From Prevotellaceae bacterium (lineage in GTDB: Bacteria; Bacteroidota; Bacteroidia; Bacteroidales; Bacteroidaceae): a stretch of 64,000 nucleotides of DNA. The position numbers and the translations under genes were made by a program. The DNA lies in the NCBI GenBank assembly GCA_028723525.1, contig JAQYET010000076.1:94134-158133 (forward strand), given 5' to 3'. Below the pieces are notes generated by a model. That model was not told the DNA's origin. It searched no databases and was given only the letters and a program-made list of their open reading frames with translations. This document shows, in pieces, positions 35,270 through 42,066 of this stretch. The first letter of the stretch is position 1; each line of letters opens with the position of its first letter.

Positions 35270-35460
35270 GTTCTTTTTCCCTCCCTTTCGAAAGTGTCTT
35301 CTTTAGAGTCGGGCGGAGGCGTTGGGTGCCGAGAGATGAGAGTTCTTTCTTCCCTTCTCTTCGAAAGCGTCTCCTTCGAAACAGAGCGGAAAGTTTAGCG
35401 TTCTTTCTGCGCTTCGCTTTAAAGCATCTCCTTTGGAGCCGAGTGCGGAAAGAACACTAA
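35270..35460. repeat. Three degenerate repeats in the HU-rpiB gap
   Basis: Three related segments start with GTTCTTTC or GTTCTTTT at 35270, 35342 and 35400. They share the order CTTCnnTT-nAAAG-nGTCTnCTT-nGA-nGCGGAAAG. Spacing is irregular (72 and 58 bp) and similarity partial. The last one is itself bounded by GTTCTTTC and GGAAAGAAC. They fill most of the 400-bp intergenic region; otherwise only the HU promoter is visible there. Confidence 0.65.
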
Positions 35461-35478
35461 ACTAATTTCGCTCACCGC

Positions 35479-35925
35479 TTATTCCTCTGTTGCAGGAATT
35501 TTCTCGACCCGGCGCGCATGGCGTCCGCCCTCGAAAGGAACGGAGAAGAACTTATCCATTATTTCGCGAGCAGTGTTGTTATCCACGAAACGACCGGGCA
35601 TCACGAGCACGTTGGCATCGTTGTGCTGACGGATGAGCTGTCCTATCTCCGGGCTCCAGCATACTCCGGCACGAACACCCTGATGCTTGTTGAGAGTGAT
35701 AGATATGCCTTGTCCGCTGCCACAGATAGCTATGCCGGGATAAACCTCGCCGCTCTCAATGCCTTTGGCAAGTGCGTGACCGTAGTCGGGATAATCAACC
35801 GGAGCGTCGCTCCATGTTCCATAGTCTTTAACGGGATACCCTTTTTCCTCCAAATACTGCATTACAAACTGCTTGAGGGGGAAGCCTGCATGGTCGCAGG
35901 CTACACCAACTGTCTTTATTTCCAT
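35479..35925 (-). CDS. rpiB: Ribose-5-phosphate isomerase B
   Basis: Interconverts ribose-5-phosphate and ribulose-5-phosphate. ACDHAG (about 9-14) and the active-site Cys68 in ICGSGQG fit the RpiB (LacAB) family; HARRV at the end binds phosphate. I use the ATG at 35925 (148 residues, like E. coli RpiB) over a GTG three codons upstream. It lies 86 bp downstream of tkt on the same strand, joining two enzymes of the non-oxidative pentose phosphate pathway. Confidence 0.94.
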   Translation of the reverse strand: MEIKTVGVACDHAGFPLKQFVMQYLEEKGYPVKDYGTWSDAPVDYPDYGHALAKGIESGEVYPGIAICGSGQGISITLNKHQGVRAGVCWSPEIGQLIRQHNDANVLVMPGRFVDNNTAREIMDKFFSVPFEGGRHARRVEKIPATEE

Positions 35926-36011
35926 ATTATTCACGTTTTTAGTCCCTGTCTGCCGGTTGCTGTTGTTGCCTGTGGCGACTTGCCGGCGACCTGCAGACCG
36001 GGAGTAGTTTA

Positions 36012-38024
36012 TTATAGCATTGATTTCACTTGATTATACACATTCTCTGCCGTGTAGCCGAGTTTCTCGTCGAGCACTTTGTAAGGAGCCGAGAAACCGA
36101 AACTTGGCATGCCGAACACCTTGCCGTTTCTGCCCACAAGACCTTCGAGAGTAACCGGCAATCCGGCTGTCATTCCGAATATCTTGGCATCTGCCGGGAG
36201 TATGCTTTCCTGATATTCCTTGCTCTGGCTGCGGAAAAGTCCTTCAGAAGGAACGCTCACTATGCGCACCTTCACACCGTCTTTTCGCAGCAGTTCGGCA
36301 CCGGCAATGAGCGTGCTCACCTCCGAACCGTTGGCGAGGAGTATCACATCGAACTTCTCATCGCTGCCTGCCACGACGTATGCGCCCTTGCGTGCCTGCT
36401 CGTAATCGTTGCCTGCGGGTAGATTTGCAATGTTCTGGCGCGATAGTATGAGGGCTGTCGGAGTGTCGTTGTTTTCCATTGCCATTGCCCAGCACACTGT
36501 TGTCTCGTTGGCATCAGCCGGTCTGAACACGCGCACAGAATCCTTTCCTGCATGGTTCTTGAGTTTTTCCATGAGGCGTATTTGTGCCTCCTGTTCCACC
36601 GGTTCGTGGGTAGGTCCGTCTTCGCCTACACGGAACGCATCGTGAGTCCAGATGAATTTTATAGGCACCTGCATCAGTGCCGCCATTCTCACAGCCGGTT
36701 TCATATAGTCGGAGAACACGAAGAATGTTCCGCATGCCGGTATCACGCCGCCGTGCAGATACATTCCGATGCACATACATGCCATTGTCAACTCTGCCAC
36801 ACCGGCTTGGAAGAAAGCACCTTCAAAGTCGTCTTTATGCATCGACTTGGTTTTCTTCAGGAATCCATCTGTCTTGTCAGAGTTTGACAGGTCGGCACTG
36901 GCACATACCATGTTGCCCACCTGCTCTGCGAGAATGCCCAGACAGGCTGCGCCGGCAACACGTGTCGCCACGTCTTCCTTCTGCACGCACGCGCTCCAAT
37001 CCACTCTCGGAGCCTTGCCGCTGAACCACTCCTTCAGCATTTCTGCCTGCTTGGGGTGTCCCTTTGCCCATTTCTCTTCCTCGGCATGACGCTTTGCCAC
37101 AATCTCCTTCAGTTCCTCGCGGCGTTTGGAATAGAGTTCCTGCACTTCAGGGAAGATTTGGAACGGGTTTTCAAGGTCGCCCCCGAGGTTCTTCATAGTG
37201 TTTATGTAGGCGTCGCCACCGAGCGGAGCACCGTGGGTGTTGATACATGCTTCGAAACTTGTTCCGTCGGCACGGCGTGCTCCCTTGCCCATTACGGTCT
37301 TCCCGATGATGAGTGTCGGGCGCGTCTCTTCTTTCTGTGCGGCTTTCAAAGCCTCGCGTATCTCGTCGGCGTCATTGCCGTTGATAGTCATCACATTCCA
37401 CCCCCACGCCTCGTATTTCGCGGCAGTGTCCTCGTTGATTACCACCTTCGTTTCGGTGGAAAGTTGTATGTCGTTGGAGTCGAAGAACATTATGAGGTTG
37501 TTCAGACCGAGCACTCCGGCAATGCGCCCGGCACCTTGCGAAATTTCTTCCTGTATTCCTCCGTCCGAGATATATGCGTAAATCTTGTGCTGCATCGGTG
37601 TTTTGCCGAGCCGTGCCTCAAGAAATTTCTCTGCAACGGCGGCTCCGGCAGCGAAAGTGTGTCCTTGACCGAGCGGCCCCGATGTGTTCTCTATCCCGCG
37701 TGCCACGTCGCGTTCGGGATGTCCCGGGGTGGGAGCCCCCCACTGGCGGAACTGTTTCAGTTCTTCGATAGAAAATTTTCCTTGCAGTGCCAAGGCAGAA
37801 TAGAGCATTGGCGACATGTGCCCCGGGTCGAGGAAGAAGCGGTCGCGCCCGAACCATTCGGGTTGGTCCGGGTCATAAATCAGGAACTCGGAGAAGAGCA
37901 CATTGATGAAATCGGCTCCTCCCATCGCTCCTCCCGGATGCCCGGAATTTGCTTTCTCTACCATTGACGCAGCCAATATTCGTATGTTGTCGGCAGCCTT
38001 TGTCAGTAATTTCTTGTCGTTCAT
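36012..38024 (-). CDS. tkt: Transketolase
   Basis: Thiamine-diphosphate enzyme that moves two-carbon units between sugar phosphates. NSGHPGGAMGGAD starts the fold and GPLGQGHTFAAGAA lies in the substrate site. The usual diphosphate motif GDG is SDG here (YISDGGIQEEISQGA). HDAFRVGEDGPTHEPVEQ is the pyrimidine-domain signature. The ATG at 38024 gives 670 residues, the usual length; the longer frame to 38192 crosses the likely promoter (TAACTTTA at 38109-38102). Confidence 0.95.
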   Translation of the reverse strand: MNDKKLLTKAADNIRILAASMVEKANSGHPGGAMGGADFINVLFSEFLIYDPDQPEWFGRDRFFLDPGHMSPMLYSALALQGKFSIEELKQFRQWGAPTPGHPERDVARGIENTSGPLGQGHTFAAGAAVAEKFLEARLGKTPMQHKIYAYISDGGIQEEISQGAGRIAGVLGLNNLIMFFDSNDIQLSTETKVVINEDTAAKYEAWGWNVMTINGNDADEIREALKAAQKEETRPTLIIGKTVMGKGARRADGTSFEACINTHGAPLGGDAYINTMKNLGGDLENPFQIFPEVQELYSKRREELKEIVAKRHAEEEKWAKGHPKQAEMLKEWFSGKAPRVDWSACVQKEDVATRVAGAACLGILAEQVGNMVCASADLSNSDKTDGFLKKTKSMHKDDFEGAFFQAGVAELTMACMCIGMYLHGGVIPACGTFFVFSDYMKPAVRMAALMQVPIKFIWTHDAFRVGEDGPTHEPVEQEAQIRLMEKLKNHAGKDSVRVFRPADANETTVCWAMAMENNDTPTALILSRQNIANLPAGNDYEQARKGAYVVAGSDEKFDVILLANGSEVSTLIAGAELLRKDGVKVRIVSVPSEGLFRSQSKEYQESILPADAKIFGMTAGLPVTLEGLVGRNGKVFGMPSFGFSAPYKVLDEKLGYTAENVYNQVKSML

Positions 38025-38251
38025 ATATAGTAATGAGTAATTTAAATGTTTTCCAGTCCTGATTGCCAATGGGATATTCAGGTGTCCGTTAGATTTTGTG
38101 TGTAAAGTTACGACTTTTTTCTTTAAGGCATACCGTTTCTCCGCTCTTTTTTTATTGCGATGTATGGAAATAACACTTTTTAACCCGAACATATCGTGTG
38201 AGAGGGCATTTTATATCTGACGACGAGCCGATTTTCCATTACATACGCAGC

Positions 38252-38332
38252 AAAATCGGCGGAATTGAAAACCAAAATCGGCGAATTTGCAATGTAAAAT
38301 CGGCGATTTTACCGACCAATTTCGCCGATTTC
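38252..38332. repeat. Palindrome array 3: four 15-bp units at exact 22-bp spacing
   Basis: Centres lie at 38259, 38281, 38303 and 38325; spacers are GAAAACC, GCAATGT and ACCGACC. The third unit is a perfect AAAATCG-G-CGATTTT, extended to GTAAAATCG...CGATTTTAC. It sits between the promoters of divergent tkt and the RluA-type gene in a 487-bp gap that holds nothing else I can recognise. Confidence 0.92.
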
Positions 38333-38399
38333 ATTTTCCCGTTTGTGACATACCGGGTGATGATTGCTATGCTGTCACATTATAAAAACAGGTAATTTG

Positions 38400-38430
38400 T
38401 TTGTGGATATGCTGAAAAAAAGTAACTTTG
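38400..38430 (+). promoter_or_regulatory. Promoter of the RluA-type gene
   Basis: TTTG (38400-38403), 19 bp, then TAACTTTG (38423-38430). Confidence 0.7.
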
Positions 38431-38511
38431 CACGACCGATTTACTGCCGCAGAGAGCATTGCCGGATGAAAAAATGCTGTCGGAACGGTGGGCGTAATAA
38501 GACAAAAGAGA

Positions 38512-39411
38512 ATGAAAAGAAACGTTATAGAACAGAGTGGAGACTACACTCAATATGAGGTTGGGCGCGAACAGCCGTTGCTGGAGTTCCTCCTTGAGAA
38601 CGTGAAAGGGCAGAGCAGGTCGAAGATAAAGGCTACTCTGAAGGGGCATGGTGTGCTGGTGGGGAAGACCTGTGTCACCCGGTTCGACTATATATTGAAG
38701 CCGGGAATGAGCGTGGCAGTGAGCAACACCAAGCGCAACCTTAACATCATGCGCAGCAGATACGTGAAAATCGTTTATGAAGACCAGTATATCGTGGTCG
38801 TTGACAAGGCTGTCGGCATATTGTCGATGGCTGCGGGGCACTCGTCGCTCAACGTGAAGGCGGTGCTCGACGACTATTTCCACAAGTCGCGGCAACGGTG
38901 CCAGGCTCACGTGGTGCATCGGCTCGACCGCGACACCAGCGGTCTGATGATATATGCCAAGGACATGCAGACGGAGCAAACGCTTGAGCATCGGTGGCAC
39001 GAAACGGTTTACGACCGCCGCTACGTGGCGTTGCTGTCGGGCAGAATGGAACAGAAGGAGGGTACGATAGCCAACTGGCTGAAGGATAACAGTGCGTATA
39101 TCACATATTCGTCGCCGACAGACAACGGCGGAAAGTATGCCGTGACGCATTTCCATACACTCGAAACGCAGGGCGAACGCTCGCTTGTCCAGTTCAGTCT
39201 TGAGACCGGGCGCAAGAATCAGATACGTGTTCATGCAGCCGATATGGGGCATCCGGTGTGCGGAGACGTGAAGTATGGCAACGGCGACGACCCCGTGGGC
39301 AGGCTTTGTCTGCATGCTTACGTGCTCTGTTTCCGTCATCCCGTGACCCACGAGAGAATGGAATTTTCAACCCCGATACCGCAGAGTTTCATAAAAGGGT
39401 TGAGGATGTGA
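38512..39411 (+). CDS. RluA-family pseudouridine synthase
   Basis: A 299-residue RNA-modifying enzyme converting uridine to pseudouridine in rRNA or tRNA. An S4 domain (about 20-65; LLENVKGQSRSKIKATLK) precedes the catalytic domain, with the active-site Asp in VHRLDRDTSGLM and the later TGRKNQIRVH motif. RluC/RluD-type layout, but the target cannot be assigned. Chosen start is ATG 38512; a GTG at 38488 is possible. Confidence 0.9.
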   Translation: MKRNVIEQSGDYTQYEVGREQPLLEFLLENVKGQSRSKIKATLKGHGVLVGKTCVTRFDYILKPGMSVAVSNTKRNLNIMRSRYVKIVYEDQYIVVVDKAVGILSMAAGHSSLNVKAVLDDYFHKSRQRCQAHVVHRLDRDTSGLMIYAKDMQTEQTLEHRWHETVYDRRYVALLSGRMEQKEGTIANWLKDNSAYITYSSPTDNGGKYAVTHFHTLETQGERSLVQFSLETGRKNQIRVHAADMGHPVCGDVKYGNGDDPVGRLCLHAYVLCFRHPVTHERMEFSTPIPQSFIKGLRM

Positions 39412-39475
39412 GAGCGAGGGTGTGGCGTGTAGCGGGCATGCAGAAGAAAAATTAAGACCAAGTGAAATAAGGATT

Positions 39476-39631
39476 ATGGATGATTTATTATATTCTGTCT
39501 TCGGCATTGTAGTGCTGGTGTTGGCTTTCTTCCTGATGAAGAAGGTGGCGAGTTGCTTGATAAAGACCATAGTTACGGTCATTATTGCCGTAATTCTCGG
39601 TGTGATTTACTACGCCTATTTTGCCGCCTGA
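39476..39631 (+). CDS. Small membrane protein, 51 residues
   Basis: A short frame from ATG 39476 made of two hydrophobic helices (about 4-21 and 28-49) with KK between them. It lies 64 bp after the RluA-type gene and before a terminator. I do not recognise the family. Its composition and the fitting ATG make it a plausible real gene, not a proven one. Confidence 0.55.
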   Translation: MDDLLYSVFGIVVLVLAFFLMKKVASCLIKTIVTVIIAVILGVIYYAYFAA

Positions 39632-39656
39632 GACGGTTATTTGGGGATAAGAAAAA

Positions 39657-39687
39657 GAGGAAAGAGTGTCTGCAGACCTCTTTCCTC
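39657..39687. terminator. Hairpin between the small membrane protein and DUF4923 genes
   Basis: A 10-bp stem GAGGAAAGAG/CTCTTTCCTC with an 11-nt loop, preceded by an A-run, lies between convergent genes. The A-run makes it strongest for the minus-strand transcript. Confidence 0.65.
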
Positions 39688-39704
39688 GCAAGCGTTGTGT
39701 GGTG

Positions 39705-40346
39705 TTATTTCGTCAAGTCGAACCCCAGACGCACTCCGGAGTAGTTCTCCGACAGGTTTCCTAAAGACGATATTGTGCTGTTGCCGCTCTTCATTGCCAC
39801 CACCCGCATCACTTCGAGCAGTTTCTTAGACTCGAACACCAGACTTATGCCTTTCGCGTTTCGTGCCACATAGCCTTTTGTCGAGAAGATGAGGCTCTTG
39901 AAAACGATAGAGCCGTCTTCGGGATTGTAGGTGTAGCTGCCTTCGACCGGTATTCCGGCAACTTTTGCCGAGAATGACTTGTCTTGCTTGAACGAGAAGA
40001 AGGTGTTGCTGCTGTTTATCCCAACGCTTGAGTAACTCTTGCCAAGTTCGTTCTCAATGCTCTTTGCCGCCACCTCGCCTCCTGCCTGTGCGAGCAACTG
40101 ACTGCTGGTGAATGCACATCCGGGCGACTCATATCGCCATGTGCCTTGCAGGTCGGCTTCGCTTATTTTCGATGCTCCCACCACGTTGTATATGATGTTT
40201 GTTATCGTCTCTGCGTCGGTTGCCGCATTGATTACGCTTCCGATGATGCTGTTGTTGCTTGTTCCGTTGGAAAGATTGGCGAGCCCTTCTCCGCAACTAC
40301 TTAGCAAAACGGCTGCAGAAAACAAAAATACACTGTTCTTTTTCAT
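39705..40346 (-). CDS. DUF4923-type lipoprotein
   Basis: A 213-residue lipoprotein (lipobox LSSC, Cys18) with a lipocalin-like beta-rich domain from about residue 60: LQGTWRYESPGCAF, FSFKQDKSFSAK, GSYTYNPEDGSIVF. This matches the Bacteroidetes DUF4923 family of unknown function. Start is ATG 40346, after a GTG two codons upstream. It stands alone between convergent and same-strand neighbours. Confidence 0.8.
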   Translation of the reverse strand: MKKNSVFLFSAAVLLSSCGEGLANLSNGTSNNSIIGSVINAATDAETITNIIYNVVGASKISEADLQGTWRYESPGCAFTSSQLLAQAGGEVAAKSIENELGKSYSSVGINSSNTFFSFKQDKSFSAKVAGIPVEGSYTYNPEDGSIVFKSLIFSTKGYVARNAKGISLVFESKKLLEVMRVVAMKSGNSTISSLGNLSENYSGVRLGFDLTK

Positions 40347-40430
40347 TGTCACTTATTGTTTGATTATTGATGAATTTCTCTATAAACTTTGGTTGTTCTT
40401 ACCTATGAATATTGCCTTGAAACTTTCTTT

Positions 40431-41063
40431 TCACTTGCTTTCCTCGGAAAATATCTTCTCAAACACTTCGCGAAGTTTAGGCTTGTTTTCGATATATTGC
40501 CTTATTTCGTTGAGGTTTTTCTCGTTAGGCGAACCGGAAATCCATAGTTTTATGTATCCGTTACGCGAATACTTGTTCTCCAAATGTTCGCAAAAGCGTT
40601 TCCACTGTCCCTCCTTTTCGAGTTCCGGATTGTTGGAAATGCCGAACTGTATTGTGCGCCGGAACACTGTTTCCGGGTTGAGGTCGCGGTCGGCTTCGGC
40701 AACAATCTTGCCGTAGATGCTGCGCGGGGCGTGACTTGCCGAGGCTCGGTGGTCTTCCACTGCCTCCTTCATTATCTTGAGTTTGTCGGCAGAAAACCAT
40801 TTCTTCAGGCGTGCATCGCTCGCGAGGATTTTGCCCCCGGTGATATGATGTATTGCCCGCGGTCCTTCAAGACCGAGGTCGTGGTATGCTGCAATGGCAT
40901 ACGCCATGTCGAGGTCGGCACCCATCTTTCGTGCTATGTCGAGTGAACGCCTTACCACGTTTGTCACATGTTCCATGCCATGAGCCTTGTCGAACAGGGC
41001 ATATCGCGGCAGTATGTTCTTTTCTATAAACTCCATCAAATCGAGGCTGACGTTATAGTTCAT
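40431..41063 (-). CDS. HD-superfamily phosphohydrolase
   Basis: A 210-residue protein with an HD metal-dependent phosphohydrolase domain: HGMEHVTNVVRRSL supplies the first His, AYHDLGLEG the HD pair, and DHRASASHAP a later ligand. Substrate unknown; many relatives act on nucleotides. It is divergent from menA, with fully interleaved promoters at 41085-41119. Confidence 0.83.
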   Translation of the reverse strand: MNYNVSLDLMEFIEKNILPRYALFDKAHGMEHVTNVVRRSLDIARKMGADLDMAYAIAAYHDLGLEGPRAIHHITGGKILASDARLKKWFSADKLKIMKEAVEDHRASASHAPRSIYGKIVAEADRDLNPETVFRRTIQFGISNNPELEKEGQWKRFCEHLENKYSRNGYIKLWISGSPNEKNLNEIRQYIENKPKLREVFEKIFSEESK

Positions 41064-41084
41064 GACGAAAAAAGTCTAAAATCC

Positions 41085-41116
41085 TTTGCAAATTTATATG
41101 TTTGTTTTTAATTTTG
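41085..41116 (+). promoter_or_regulatory. Promoter of menA
   Basis: TTTG (41085-41088), 20 bp, then TAATTTTG (41109-41116). It occupies the same DNA as the divergent HD promoter. Confidence 0.7.
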
Positions 41117-41119
41117 CAA
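41089..41119 (-). promoter_or_regulatory. Promoter of the HD-domain gene
   Basis: On the minus strand, TTG (41119-41117), 20 bp, then TAAATTTG (41096-41089). The leader is about 22 nt. Confidence 0.65.
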
Positions 41120-41163
41120 GCATTTATATCGGAAATGTTGTTTTCCCGTTTTCAAAAACAAGT

Positions 41164-42066
41164 ATGAACGACGATAACATAAGGAGAAATTCGCTGCAGG
41201 CGTGGTTTCTTGCTGCGCGCCCCAAAACGCTTTCGGGGGCTGCGGTGCCGGTGATGATAGGACTTTCGCTTGCCTATTCCGATCTGAGCGATGCCGGCGA
41301 GTTCCGCCGGCTGCCTGCATTGCTGTGCCTGCTTTTTGCTTTTGTGATGCAGATAGATGCCAATTTCATCAATGACTACTTCGACTTCGTGCGCGGTAAC
41401 GACGATGAGACGAGGCTCGGACCTAAGCGGGCGTGCTCGCAGGGGTGGATAAGTGGCAGCGCGATGAAGGTTGCCATTGGCGTGACCACTGCCGTGGCGT
41501 GCCTCGCCGGACTTCCTCTGGTGTTCTTCGGAGGCTGGGAGATGATACTCGTCGGCGCGTTTTGCGTTGTGTTCTGCTTCCTCTACACCACCCATTTGAG
41601 TTATCTCGGAATGGGTGATGTGCTGGTGGTGGTGTTCTTCGGGCTTGTTCCCGTGTGTGTTCCTTATTACATAGAGACACGCACTGTGACGTTTTATGCC
41701 GTTGCAGCGTCGCTCGCGTGCGGGCTTGTGATAGATACGTTGCTCGTGGTGAACAACTATCGCGACATCGACAACGACCGACGGGCAGGGAAGATTACCC
41801 TCTGCGTGCGCATGGGAGCCGACTTGAGCCGACGTTTCTATCTCTTTATCGGTTTTGCGGCGTTGCTCATCGGCGGCTTTTACGCCGTTGGAGGTTATTT
41901 GTTTGCCGCAGTCATTCCCCTGCCTTATATGCTACTGCACTATTTCACATATAGAAAAATGGTGAAGATAGGCTCCGGGGAGGCTCTCAACTCTGTCCTT
42001 GGAGAGACGGCTCGCAACATGTTTGTCTATGGATTGCTCGTTTCGCTGGGACTGTTGCTTTCCTAA
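41164..42066 (+). CDS. menA: 1,4-dihydroxy-2-naphthoate polyprenyltransferase
   Basis: Integral membrane prenyltransferase that attaches the isoprenoid tail in menaquinone synthesis. AARPKTLSGAAVPV opens the fold; NDYFDFVRGND is the first Asp-rich prenyl-diphosphate motif and NNYRDIDNDRRAGK the second. About eight hydrophobic helices; 300 residues from ATG 41164. The longer frame from 41086 crosses the promoter. Other men genes are not nearby. Its stop overlaps that of the convergent porin gene by 4 bp. Confidence 0.93.
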   Translation: MNDDNIRRNSLQAWFLAARPKTLSGAAVPVMIGLSLAYSDLSDAGEFRRLPALLCLLFAFVMQIDANFINDYFDFVRGNDDETRLGPKRACSQGWISGSAMKVAIGVTTAVACLAGLPLVFFGGWEMILVGAFCVVFCFLYTTHLSYLGMGDVLVVVFFGLVPVCVPYYIETRTVTFYAVAASLACGLVIDTLLVVNNYRDIDNDRRAGKITLCVRMGADLSRRFYLFIGFAALLIGGFYAVGGYLFAAVIPLPYMLLHYFTYRKMVKIGSGEALNSVLGETARNMFVYGLLVSLGLLLS

